A DNA stretch of 64,000 nucleotides, taken from CAG-170 sp022779365 (GTDB taxonomy: Bacteria; Bacillota; Clostridia; Oscillospirales; Oscillospiraceae). Positions 33,320 through 40,543 of the stretch are shown in pieces (positions within the stretch are counted from its first letter, which is position 1; each line of letters opens with the position of its first letter). The notes beneath the pieces were generated by a model that did not search any database, had not been told where the DNA came from, and was given only the letters and a program-made list of their open reading frames with translations. Location of the stretch: contig JALFSI010000026.1 of assembly GCA_022779365.1 (NCBI GenBank), forward strand, positions 1 to 64,000, in the 5' to 3' direction. A program made the translations under genes and the position numbers.

Positions 33320-34120
33320 TCAACCGTTTGTAAGAAATTGCGTCTCATCCCGGTGCGTCCGGGAGATATAGACCTCCAGCTCCGGGAACGCCGCGCGCAG
33401 GATGTCCGCGAGATGGGTGCAGACGGGGTTTTCCGTCTCAAAATGTCCGGCGTCGATGAGGTTCAGCCCGCGGTATTTTGCCTCCTCAAAGTGGTTGTAT
33501 TTGAGGTCGGCGGTCACGAACGTGTCGCACCCCGCGGCGAGGACCGCGTCCAGCTCGCTGCCGCAGCTTCCGCCGCCGACGGCGACCTTGTGGACCGTCC
33601 TTCCGCCGTCCGCAAAGCGCACACCGGGGCACGCGAGCGCCGCCTTGACGTGCGCGGCAAAATCCCGCAGCGCGCACGGCGCGACCGTCCCCACGCGGAT
33701 GAGCCCGTAGTCGCGCCCCTGCGCGTCCTGCCCCACAGGGTCAAGCACGGTGATGTCCGAAAGCCCGAGCGTCTGCGCCAGAATGTCATTGACGCCGCCC
33801 GGCGCGCAATCGAGATTCGTGTGCAGATTGATGGCGGCGATACCGTTTTCAATGAGCCAGAGCAGATTTTCGCCCGTAAAGCTCGCGTCATTCACCGCGC
33901 GCACGGGCTGGAGGATGAGCGGATGGTGCGTCACGATCAGCTCACAGCCGCGCGCCTTTGCTTCGGCAAACACATCCGGCATCGGGTCGAGCGCCACCAT
34001 GACGCGCCTCACAGCCGCCGTGCGCCGCCCGCAGAGCAGCCCTACGTTATCCCATTCCATTTTCATATACTCCGGCGCAGCGTCAAACAGCGCCGTGAGA
34101 ACGTCACAAACCTTTATCAT
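33320..34120 (-). CDS. Nif3-like dinuclear metal centre hexameric protein
   Basis: A 266-aa Nif3/YqfO/DUF34 family protein. The N-terminus (VCDVLTALFDAAPEYMKMEW) and metal motifs LIVTHHPLI and IDAGHFETE with the GSCGSELD loop are conserved. It overlaps trmK by four bases (ATGA), the same pairing seen in many Firmicutes (trmK-yqfO). A GTP cyclohydrolase-like fold is known, but the reaction is not settled. Confidence 0.94.
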   Translation of the reverse strand: MIKVCDVLTALFDAAPEYMKMEWDNVGLLCGRRTAAVRRVMVALDPMPDVFAEAKARGCELIVTHHPLILQPVRAVNDASFTGENLLWLIENGIAAINLHTNLDCAPGGVNDILAQTLGLSDITVLDPVGQDAQGRDYGLIRVGTVAPCALRDFAAHVKAALACPGVRFADGGRTVHKVAVGGGSCGSELDAVLAAGCDTFVTADLKYNHFEEAKYRGLNLIDAGHFETENPVCTHLADILRAAFPELEVYISRTHRDETQFLTNG

Positions 34121-34806
34121 AGCGACCTCCTGATCGTTTCCACCTCGCGCAGCGCCTGTTCATAGTACGCGCGCTTTTCCGGGCGCTGCGTCTGCGCACC
34201 CGCGAGTCCCTCCACCGTCGTGCGCAAAAGCGCTTCCACGCGCGCGGCATACTCCGGCAGCAGCGGGCTGCCGCACGCTAAAAGCTGCGGCGGCAGATGC
34301 TCCTGCCCGGGGCTGAGCGGCTGCGCGCCGCCGAATCGCGCCCGCAGGACGGTGTAATAAAACCGCCCCTCCTGCAAAAGCGCTTCCTCGCGGATGCCGA
34401 AGCCGCTTTGCGTCAGATACCGCCGCAGCGCGGGCGCGGCGCTCTGCGGCTGCAAAACGAGCGTATGGCGCACGCTCCGCAGCCACGGCGCAGCGTTCAG
34501 GATCATGGCGATCAGGTCGCCGCCCATCCCGGCGCATACGATGGTATCCACCTCGTCCGGCGCGATCTCTGCCAGCCCGTCCGACAGGCGGAACTCGATG
34601 CCCTCTGTGCCAAAGCGTGCGGCGTTCTGCCGCGCGGACGCGAGCGGCTGCTCGCGCAGGTCGCAGGCGATGACGTGTGACGCAATGCCGTTGTGCAGCA
34701 GCCAGATCGGCAGATACCCGTGATCCGTTCCGATGTCAGCCACGCGGCTGCCCGGCGCGACCATCTGCGCGCACGCCCGCAGCCGGTTTGAAAGCGGTAG
34801 CTTCAT
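34117..34806 (-). CDS. trmK: tRNA (adenine(22)-N(1))-methyltransferase
   Basis: A 229-aa class I SAM methyltransferase (TrmK/YqfN, formerly DUF633) modifying A22 in tRNA. Motif I is VADIGTDHGYLPIWLLHNG, motif IV lies in DTIVCAGMGGDLIAMIL, and a C-terminal coiled helix pair follows. The start at 34806 follows GGTGAGGAGACGGGT. It is translationally coupled to the downstream nif3-like gene. Confidence 0.95.
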   Translation of the reverse strand: MKLPLSNRLRACAQMVAPGSRVADIGTDHGYLPIWLLHNGIASHVIACDLREQPLASARQNAARFGTEGIEFRLSDGLAEIAPDEVDTIVCAGMGGDLIAMILNAAPWLRSVRHTLVLQPQSAAPALRRYLTQSGFGIREEALLQEGRFYYTVLRARFGGAQPLSPGQEHLPPQLLACGSPLLPEYAARVEALLRTTVEGLAGAQTQRPEKRAYYEQALREVETIRRSL

Positions 34807-34825
34807 ACCCGTCTCCTCACCCCAT

Positions 34826-34853
34826 GAAAAAAGGAGGCACACGCCTCCTTTTT
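34826..34853. terminator. Terminator upstream of trmK, ending the DUF1858 gene
   Basis: AAAAAGGAGGC and GCCTCCTTTTT pair around ACAC; T runs on both strands. Confidence 0.85.
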
Positions 34854-34862
34854 CGCTCTGTC

Positions 34863-35084
34863 TTAAAGCCCTGCCTCTTCGCTGGCTTCAATAAACTTGT
34901 TGACCTGCTCCAGGAACGCGTCGGCGTCCACGCCGTGCACGGCGCACGCTTCTTCCACGGTCTCGCCGCGGGAGGCGGGGCAGCCCAGGCAGTGCATCCC
35001 GATGGACATGAACAGCGGCGCAGTCTGCGGCGCGATGTCCAGAACGTCGCCGATGATGGTGGTTTTTTCGATCTTCGCAGCCAT
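34863..35084 (-). CDS. DUF1858 hybrid-cluster-protein-associated redox disulfide domain protein
   Basis: A 73-aa protein with a single DUF1858 domain. The core motif is MHCLGCPASRGETVEEACAV; its CxxC-type pair (Cys-Leu-Gly-Cys) is the expected redox-active or metal-binding site. These proteins accompany hybrid cluster proteins or ScdA-type repair factors elsewhere; none is adjacent here. It has a consensus promoter at 35116-35144. Confidence 0.88.
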   Translation of the reverse strand: MAAKIEKTTIIGDVLDIAPQTAPLFMSIGMHCLGCPASRGETVEEACAVHGVDADAFLEQVNKFIEASEEAGL

Positions 35085-35115
35085 AAAAATGACCCCCTAT
35101 CAATTTTGTAGGTTT

Positions 35116-35144
35116 ATTATACCCACGATTTCCGCAGAATGCAA
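35116..35144 (-). promoter_or_regulatory. Promoter of the DUF1858 gene
   Basis: On the minus strand TTGCAT (35144-35139), a 17-bp spacer and TATAAT (35121-35116). A hairpin AAGGGGACGA/TCGTCCCCTT at about 35165-35190 upstream probably ends the transcript arriving from tsf. Confidence 0.8.
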
Positions 35145-35200
35145 CAAGAAAATACTGCGCAGAAAAGGGGACGACAAATATCGTCCCCTTCTGCTCGTAT

Positions 35201-35419
35201 AAAAGCCTCGCAGAGTTTTCGCCGCGCACGGCGAAAAATGATTCGGATCATTTTTGCCGGCGACATGCGCGTCGGCAAAAATACTTTACGCTCTGCAAGT
35301 GTGGAATTTTTGCGCTCTGCGCAAAAATTATGCGCGCGGCAGAGTGCAAGCCTTTTCAAACGAAAACCCAGCGAAGCGGTTTTCGTTTGAGATAAAGTCA
35401 AATTTATTTGACTTTATCT
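35201..35419 (+). repeat. Structured repeat family 2, full copy 1 (3' of tsf)
   Basis: Begins AAAAGCCTCGCAGAGTTTT. Stems in order: TTTTCGCCG/CGGCGAAAA (35216-35237), ATGAT/ATCAT, TTTTTGCCG/CGGCAAAAA, an enclosing CTCTGC/GCAGAG pair, AATTTTTGCGC/GCGCAAAAATT inside it, TCAAACGAAAACC/GGTTTTCGTTTGA, and a final AGATAAAGTCAAAT/ATTTGACTTTATCT (35390-35419). The last stem abuts and overlaps the tsf stop codon by one base. No coding frame fits. Read with tsf, the element forms the 3' UTR and ends AACTCTGCGAGGCTTTT. Confidence 0.85.
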
Positions 35420-36345
35420 TACTTGCCCATGTTCATCTGCGCGGCGACTTCGGCTGCGAAGTCTTCCTGCTTCTTCTCGATGCCCTCGCCCTTTTCAAAG
35501 CGGACAGCGTCCACGAACGTGACCTTGCCGCCAAGCTCCTTGGCTGCGGCGTTCACGTACTGCTCGACGGAAACGCTGCCGTCCTTGACGAACGGCTGCT
35601 GGAGCAGGCAGTTCTCCTCGTAGAACTTGTTGAGCTTGCCGGCTGCGATCTTTTCCTTGACCTGCTGCGGCTTGGACGCCATCTTGGGGTCGTTGTCCAT
35701 CTGCGCGACGAGGATCTTCTTCTCTTCCTCGATCACATCGTCGGTGACGTCGCTCTTATCCCAGAAGCGGGGATTGAGCGCCGCGATCTGCATGGCGATG
35801 TCCTTGCCGATGGTAGTAGCGTCGATGCCGCCCTCGACCGCGAGGTTCACCAGCACGCCGATCTTGCCGCCCGCATGGACGTAGGAGACGGACGTGTTCT
35901 TGTCAAAGCGCTTGAAGCGGCGGATCTGCAGGTTTTCGCCGATGGACATGACCTTTTCGGGCAGGATCTCGGAGACCTTCAGGTCAGAGCCGGGGTACTT
36001 GCACTCGGTCAGAGCCGCGACGTCAGCAGGGTTGTCGGTCATGACGACCTTGCAGATGTCCTTCACGAACTCCACAAACGGAGCCGACTTCGCGCAGAAG
36101 TCGGTCTCGCAGTTCACCTCGACCACAGCGCCCACGCCGCAATCGCTGCAAACCTCGGCATACGCCATACCCTCGGCGGCGATGCGGTTTGCCTTCTTGG
36201 CAGCCTTCGCCAGACCCTTTTCACGCAGCCACTCGACCGCCTTATCCATATCGCCGTCGCTCTCCGTGAGCGCCTTCTTGCAGTCCATCATACCGACGTT
36301 GGTCATTTCACGCAGTTTCTTGACATCAGCAGCAGTAAATGCCAT
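35419..36345 (-). CDS. tsf: Translation elongation factor Ts
   Basis: The 308-aa nucleotide exchange factor for EF-Tu. The N-terminal UBA-like helix bundle reads VKKLREMTNVGMMDCKKALT. The core contains GAVVEVNCETDFCAK and MQIAALNPRFW. It follows rpsB by 68 bp, the universal order. The 3' end runs directly into a structured repeat instead of a simple terminator. Confidence 0.98.
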   Translation of the reverse strand: MAFTAADVKKLREMTNVGMMDCKKALTESDGDMDKAVEWLREKGLAKAAKKANRIAAEGMAYAEVCSDCGVGAVVEVNCETDFCAKSAPFVEFVKDICKVVMTDNPADVAALTECKYPGSDLKVSEILPEKVMSIGENLQIRRFKRFDKNTSVSYVHAGGKIGVLVNLAVEGGIDATTIGKDIAMQIAALNPRFWDKSDVTDDVIEEEKKILVAQMDNDPKMASKPQQVKEKIAAGKLNKFYEENCLLQQPFVKDGSVSVEQYVNAAAKELGGKVTFVDAVRFEKGEGIEKKQEDFAAEVAAQMNMGK

Positions 36346-36380
36346 TGTAAGTTCCTCCTGTATCGTTTTTTCTTTTGAAA

Positions 36381-36402
36381 AGTGCCCGCGCGGGCGGGCA
36401 CT
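36381..36402 (-). promoter_or_regulatory. Hairpin between rpsB and tsf
   Basis: AGTGCCCG and CGGGCACT pair around a 6-nt loop in the 68-bp rpsB-tsf gap, followed on the minus strand by TTTTC. It is probably a weak attenuator or stability hairpin balancing tsf expression. Confidence 0.55.
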
Positions 36403-36413
36403 ATTGAGACGAA

Positions 36414-37160
36414 TTATTCAGCCTGAGCCGCCTCGGGCGCAGCAGCCTCCGCCGCGGCGGGTGCTTCGGTGTTCTCCTCGCCCTGACGACCTTCCACAAC
36501 GGCGTTTGCCATGGTGGCGGCGATGAGGCGGATGGCGCGGATGGCGTCATCGTTGCCGGGGATCACATAATCGACCTCGTCCGGGTCGCAGTTGGTATCG
36601 ACGATGGCAACGATGGGGATGTGCAGCTTGCGCGCCTCGGCGATGGCGTTGCGCTCCTTGCGGGGGTCAACGATGAACAGCGCGCCGGGCAGCTTCTTCA
36701 TTTCCTTCACGCCGCCGAGATACTTCTCGAGCTTGGCGATCTCGCCCTGATGCTTGATGACTTCCTTCTTCGGAAGCATTGCAAACGTGCCGTCCTCTTC
36801 CATCTTCTTGAGCTGCGCCAGACGGTCGATACGGGTGCGCATGGTGCGGAAGTTGGTGAGCATACCGCCGAGCCAGCGGGCGTTCACATAGTACTGACCG
36901 ACGCGCTCGGCTTCTTCCTTGATCGCGTCCTGTGCCTGCTTCTTCGTGCCGACGAACAGGATGTTCTGACCGTTCGCTGCCAGCTCGCGCACGAATGCGT
37001 AAGCCTCTTCCAGCTTCTTCACGGTCTTCTGCAGGTCAATGATGTAGATACCGTTGCGCTCTGTGTAGATGTAGGTTGCCATTTTGGGGTTCCAGCGACG
37101 GGTCTGGTGACCGAAGTGGACGCCAGCTTCCAGAAGCTGCTTCATGGATACGACTGCCAT
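36414..37160 (-). CDS. rpsB: Small ribosomal subunit protein uS2
   Basis: A 248-aa ribosomal protein. It begins MAVVSMKQLLEAGVHFGHQT and contains RRWNPKMATYIYTERNGIYI, NILFVGTKKQAQDAI and GALFIVDPRKE. The C-terminal tail is a Glu/Ala-rich extension (after GRQGEENTE). First gene of rpsB-tsf. Confidence 0.98.
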   Translation of the reverse strand: MAVVSMKQLLEAGVHFGHQTRRWNPKMATYIYTERNGIYIIDLQKTVKKLEEAYAFVRELAANGQNILFVGTKKQAQDAIKEEAERVGQYYVNARWLGGMLTNFRTMRTRIDRLAQLKKMEEDGTFAMLPKKEVIKHQGEIAKLEKYLGGVKEMKKLPGALFIVDPRKERNAIAEARKLHIPIVAIVDTNCDPDEVDYVIPGNDDAIRAIRLIAATMANAVVEGRQGEENTEAPAAAEAAAPEAAQAE

Positions 37161-37318
37161 TTTGATATTCTCCTTTTGTTTTGACCGCCACCCGCATCAT
37201 CTCCCCCGCCCATCCTTGCGGACACCGAACAGAGGATCATCGGGTGTGTGGTTTGGTATTGTCGCCGCGCTTTCGCACAGCGCCTAGGTATTATACTTGA
37301 AAACCCGCCGCGATGCAA
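37161..37318 (-). promoter_or_regulatory. rpsB promoter and leader
   Basis: On the minus strand TTGCAT (37318-37313), a 17-bp spacer and TATAAT (37295-37290). The roughly 120-nt leader has a GGCGCTGTGCG/CGCGGCG-type hairpin near its start and AAAAGGAGAATATCAAA as ribosome site. S2 autoregulation of such leaders is known in other bacteria; no specific class is recognised here. Confidence 0.7.
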
Positions 37319-37348
37319 GTGTTTTTTCACAAAAAGCCGGCAGTTTTT

Positions 37349-37627
37349 TCAAAAAAACCGCCTGCGCTTGCGGGGCGTCTTCCACTCCGCCAGCGGTCCG
37401 TCCACCAGCAGGATGTCCTCCCCGATGCGGCGGATGCAGCCCCACGGGATCACATAGTCGTCCTCCCGCCCGAACAGCCCCAGAAACTTGCACGGACCCG
37501 GCACGATGATGGCGCGCACCTGCCCGCAGTCGAGGTCGATCAGCAGGTCGTTCATATACCCCAGCCGGCAGCCCTCGCAGATGTGGATGACCTCCTTGTT
37601 GCGCAGCTCGGAAAATCGGTTGACCAT
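37349..37627 (-). CDS. ylmC: YlmC/YmxH family PRC-barrel sporulation protein
   Basis: A 92-aa PRC-barrel protein beginning MVNRFSELRNKEVIHICEG. It has the family strands GYMNDLLIDLDCGQVRAIIV and IPWGCIRRIGEDILLVD. YlmC/YmxH proteins occur only in spore formers and are linked to sporulation. I start it at 37627, nine bases after GAGGGG; a longer reading begins at 37657. Its position after sigG on the same strand, with a family 2 repeat between them, fits a late-sporulation role. Confidence 0.88.
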   Translation of the reverse strand: MVNRFSELRNKEVIHICEGCRLGYMNDLLIDLDCGQVRAIIVPGPCKFLGLFGREDDYVIPWGCIRRIGEDILLVDGPLAEWKTPRKRRRFF

Positions 37628-37686
37628 CCGCCCATCCCCTCTCACATAATATTCCATATTTTATATGCGGCGACCCGGCGCGGTAT

Positions 37687-37965
37687 GTACGCGCCCAGCG
37701 GCGCGTTACAGTCTGTCGAAAAAGCCTCGCAGAGTTTCGCCGCCGCAGCGGCGAAATTGATTCGAATCATTTTCTGCGGCGGCGTGTACGTCGCTGAAAA
37801 TACATTACGCCCTGCAAGTGTGGAATTTGTGCGCTCACAGCGCACAAATTATGCGCGCGGCAGGGTGCAAGCCCTCTCAAACGGAAACCCAGCGAAGCGG
37901 TTTTCGTTTGAAAGCGTGTCAAAAACACTTTTTTGACACGCTCGTACGCGCCCAGCGGCGCGTTA
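37687..37965. repeat. 22-bp direct repeats flanking family 2 copy 2
   Basis: An identical 22-bp sequence occurs at 37687-37708 and 37944-37965. Each contains the hairpin GCGCC-CAGC-GGCGC and ends GTTA. The right copy includes the sigG stop codon (37963-37965) and the sequence directly after it. The pair brackets the structured repeat exactly on the right and with 10 bp to spare on the left. This suggests either a duplicated insertion target or that the hairpin is an outer module of the element. Confidence 0.75.
37719..37942 (+). repeat. Structured repeat family 2, full copy 2 (3' of sigG)
   Basis: Same order of modules as copy 1, but with altered stems: TTTCGCCGC/GCGGCGAAA, ATGAT/ATCAT-type, TTTTCTGCG/CGCTGAAAA (imperfect), enclosing CCCTGC/GCAGGG, AATTTGTGCGC/GCGCACAAATT, TCAAACGGAAACC/GGTTTTCGTTTGA and AGCGTGTCAAAAA/TTTTTGACACGCT (37913-37942). 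The enclosing pair changes CTCTGC/GCAGAG to CCCTGC/GCAGGG. The last stem is wholly different in sequence from copy 1 yet perfectly paired. Joints such as CAAGTGTGGAATTT and CCCAGCGAAGCGG are constant. Confidence 0.85.
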
Positions 37966-38745
37966 GTTGACGCTGATCGCCCGGCGCAGTGAGCCCAGCG
38001 CGTTTTTCTCCAGCCGCGAGACCTGTGCCTGCGAGATACCGACCTCACCCGCGACCTCCATCTGCGTCTTACCGCTGTAAAAGCGCAGCGCGAGAATGCG
38101 CTTTTCGCGGTCGGAAAGCCCGCGGATCGCCTCGCGCAGGGCGATGGACTCGATCCAGCGCTCGTCGGTATTTTTGCGGTCGCGCACCTGCTCCATCACC
38201 GTCAGCGGATCGCCGCCATCGGAGTAGACCGGCTCATAGAGCGACACCGGCGCGGTCATCGCGTCCAGCGCGTTCGTGACCTCCTCTAACGCCAGCCCCA
38301 ATTTGTCCGCGATCTGCTGCTGTGTCGGCTCGCGCCCGTGCTCGTTCGTGAGCTGCTCCTTGCACTGCAAAACCTTATACGCCGTATCGCGCATGGAGCG
38401 GCTGATGCGGATGGGGCTGTAGTCGCGCAGATAGCGCCGCAGCTCGCCCGCGATCATTGGCACGCCGTAGGTGGAAAAGCGCACGTTTTTGCTCGTGTCA
38501 AAGTTGGCGATGGCTTTTAGCAGCCCGATACACCCGACCTGAAACAGATCGTCCGGGTTCTCGCCCCGCCCCAGAAACCGCTGGATGACCGACAGTACCA
38601 GCTTGAGATTGCCCTCCACCAGCTTCCGGCGTGCCTGCTCGTCACCCTGCTGCGCGGCATCAATGAGGCGCATCATCTCGTCGTTTGTCAGCGTTTTGAG
38701 CTTCGCCGTGTTGACGCCGCAGATCTCGACCTTTCCCTGCATCAA
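37963..38745 (-). CDS. sigG: RNA polymerase sporulation sigma factor SigG
   Basis: A 260-aa late forespore sigma factor. The N-terminus KVEICGVNTAKLKTLTNDEM is characteristic of SigG (anti-sigma contact region). Region 2 includes GRGENPDDLFQVGCIGLLKA and NVRFSTYGVPMIAGELRRYL, and region 4 DREKRILALRFYSGKTQMEV. Adjacent ATGs at 38745 and 38742 are both usable behind AAAGGGGGAG. Downstream lies a structured repeat and then ylmC. sigE and spoIIGA are not adjacent, unlike in Bacillus. Confidence 0.96.
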   Translation of the reverse strand: MMQGKVEICGVNTAKLKTLTNDEMMRLIDAAQQGDEQARRKLVEGNLKLVLSVIQRFLGRGENPDDLFQVGCIGLLKAIANFDTSKNVRFSTYGVPMIAGELRRYLRDYSPIRISRSMRDTAYKVLQCKEQLTNEHGREPTQQQIADKLGLALEEVTNALDAMTAPVSLYEPVYSDGGDPLTVMEQVRDRKNTDERWIESIALREAIRGLSDREKRILALRFYSGKTQMEVAGEVGISQAQVSRLEKNALGSLRRAISVN

Positions 38746-38827
38746 ACTCCCCCTTTCTGTGCAGTATTTCCCAAGGGGCGGATTTGATACCGTTCGCGCG
38801 TTCCAAATTTTCCCGCGGCACGCAAAA

Positions 38828-38858
38828 AAACAGCGGACGCCGCAAACGCAGCGTCCGC
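38828..38858 (-). terminator. Terminator of hprK
   Basis: GCGGACGC and GCGTCCGC (38833-38840, 38851-38858) pair; on the minus strand TGTTTTTTTG follows. Confidence 0.85.
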
Positions 38859-38874
38859 CGTAGGCAGACCGTAT

Positions 38875-39822
38875 TTATTTGTATCCGTCATCCTTCGAGG
38901 CAAAGAACCGATTCATCTGCTCGGTAAATTCCTTTGCCGCGTTGAAGCCCATATACTTCTGGCGGTTGTTCATCGCCGCCGTCTCCAGGATCACGGCGAG
39001 GTTGCGCCCCGGCGTGATCGGCACAGTGATGGATGGGATCTTCACATCCAGAATTTCCGTGTAATGCGTTTCCAGACCCAGCCGGTCATATTCTTCACCG
39101 TCGCGCCATGGGACCATGTTCACGATCAGATCGACGTTCGCGCAGTCCTTGACCGCGCCCATACCGAACAGCCGCGCCACGTTGATAACGCCCACGCCGC
39201 GCAGCTCCACATAGTGCTTGAGCACCGCCGGCGGCGAGCCGAGCAGCTCGTGTGACGAGATCTTTTTGAGCTCCACCGCGTCGTCCGCGATCAGGCGGTG
39301 TCCGCGCTTGAGAAGCTCCACCGCCGTTTCACTCTTGCCGATGCCGCTCTCGCCCATGATGAGCACGCCTTCGCCGTAAATTTCCACCAGCACGCCGTGG
39401 CGCGTCACGCGCGGGGCGAGCGCGCCCTTGAGGTAGGTTATGAGGTTCGAGACGATATAGGATGTTGTATCCTTGCTGCTGAGCACGGTCACGTCGTGCT
39501 TTTTCGCCATCTCCAGGCACTCCGGCAGCGCCGGGATGCCGCGCGCGAAAATAAGCGCCGGAATTTTGTACGACAGGAAGTGGTCAAAAATAATGAGCCG
39601 TTCCTGGCTGGACAGCTTTTGCAGATACGCCGACTCCACCGTCCCACAGACGTACACGCGCATCGGCTCAAAATGCTCAAAGAAGCCCGCCAGATGCAGA
39701 CCCGGACGGCTGATGTCATCCACCATCACGTGGATCTTTTCATAGTCGGAGGACTGATGGAACAGCTCCAGATTAAATTCCTCCACCAGCTCAGAGAGTA
39801 AAACCGAGTATGTGTTGGGCAT
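38875..39822 (-). CDS. hprK: HPr kinase/phosphorylase
   Basis: A 315-aa bifunctional enzyme phosphorylating and dephosphorylating HPr Ser46 for carbon catabolite control. The P-loop is GESGIGKSETAVELLKRGH and the downstream signature is VELRGVGVINVARLFGMGAV. The N-terminal domain precedes about residue 130. The start at 39822 is chosen because AGAGGTGA lies five bases upstream; a GTG at 39831 would start inside that ribosome site. No ptsH is adjacent. Confidence 0.95.
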   Translation of the reverse strand: MPNTYSVLLSELVEEFNLELFHQSSDYEKIHVMVDDISRPGLHLAGFFEHFEPMRVYVCGTVESAYLQKLSSQERLIIFDHFLSYKIPALIFARGIPALPECLEMAKKHDVTVLSSKDTTSYIVSNLITYLKGALAPRVTRHGVLVEIYGEGVLIMGESGIGKSETAVELLKRGHRLIADDAVELKKISSHELLGSPPAVLKHYVELRGVGVINVARLFGMGAVKDCANVDLIVNMVPWRDGEEYDRLGLETHYTEILDVKIPSITVPITPGRNLAVILETAAMNNRQKYMGFNAAKEFTEQMNRFFASKDDGYK

Positions 39823-39959
39823 AGCGTTCACCTCTAAAAAATCGCGCGCTCGGCGCGTCCGATGACCCTATGATACCATGCCGTCCGCTGTTTCGCAACC
39901 GTCAAACGCACCGCTTGTGGGCGCAAAAAGAAATTTTCAGAATTTTCTCGAATTTATGC

Positions 39960-39988
39960 TTGCTTTTTGTGGAAACATCTGTTACTAT
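39960..39988 (+). promoter_or_regulatory. Promoter of rpmB
   Basis: TTGCTT (39960-39965), a 17-bp spacer and TACTAT (39983-39988), 63 bp before the rpmB start. Confidence 0.6.
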
Positions 39989-40051
39989 ATTGTTCGGCGT
40001 CCACGGGACTGCTGATTTTATGGATTTTCCAGTGGCAAGGAGGTGCAGTTG

Positions 40052-40240
40052 ATGGCAAAGTGCGATATTTGCGGCAAGGGCGTTACGTTCGGTATCAAGG
40101 TCTCCCACTCTCATCGTCGGGCAAACCGGAGCTGGAAGCCCAACGTCAAGCGCGTGAAGGCGATCGTTGACGGTTCTCCGCGCCATGTGTACGTCTGTAC
40201 GAGATGCCTGCGTTCCAATAAGGTTGAGCGCGCGATCTGA
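40052..40240 (+). CDS. rpmB: Large ribosomal subunit protein bL28
   Basis: A 62-aa ribosomal protein, MAKCDICGKGVTFGIKVSHS onward, with HRRANRSWKPNVKRVKA and VYVCTRCLRS. The two Cys pairs indicate the zinc-binding (C+) form of L28. The start at 40052 follows AAGGAGGTGCAGTTG. It is monocistronic, ended at 40253-40282. Confidence 0.97.
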   Translation: MAKCDICGKGVTFGIKVSHSHRRANRSWKPNVKRVKAIVDGSPRHVYVCTRCLRSNKVERAI

Positions 40241-40252
40241 TGGCAAAATAAA

Positions 40253-40290
40253 CGGGTGCAGTTCAGTTTTGAACGGCACCCGCTTCTTTT
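40253..40290 (+). terminator. Terminator of rpmB
   Basis: CGGGTGC..GCACCCG with an inner GTTCA/TGAAC continuation (40253-40282), followed by CTTCTTTT. Confidence 0.8.
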
Positions 40291-40306
40291 ATCTTCAAAC
40301 GAAAAA

Positions 40307-40537
40307 CGGATGCTGCGTTTTGGCAGCACCACATAAGAAAGCCAATGCCCCCAGACAGAGCTTTTTCGCCCCTGACTGCGCAGATTTTTCTTGCGTTACA
40401 CAAAGTAGCGCCGCAAAAAATCTGTTTGTCAGGAACGAAAGATCTTCTGCCTGTGGCGCTGCGCGAAAAAGCCCGCTGGAGTCCCAGCGGGCTTTTTTCA
40501 TTGTTTTCTTATGCGGTCCTGCCTTTAGGGGCATCCG
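40307..40537. repeat. Nested 230-bp inverted repeat with internal terminator
   Basis: Successive arms pair symmetrically across the region: CGGATGC (40307) with GCATCCG (40531), CATAAGAAA with TTTCTTATG (40505-40513), GCTTTTTCGC with GCGCGAAAAAGC, and CCTGAC...AGATTTTT with AAAAATCT...GTCAGG around the centre near 40405. The 3' arm contains a full Rho-independent terminator, GCCCGCTGG/CCAGCGGGC plus TTTTTT (40471-40498), which also serves the minus-strand amidohydrolase gene. No coding frame is evident. It may be a long-hairpin small RNA (a 6S-like shape is possible) or a decayed miniature mobile element. Confidence 0.6.
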
Positions 40538-40543
40538 TTTATT

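Noticed and set aside
40307..40537. Calling the long inverted repeat 6S RNA
   Set aside because: The shape is compatible, but no central-bubble sequence or promoter was convincing, so only the structure is reported.
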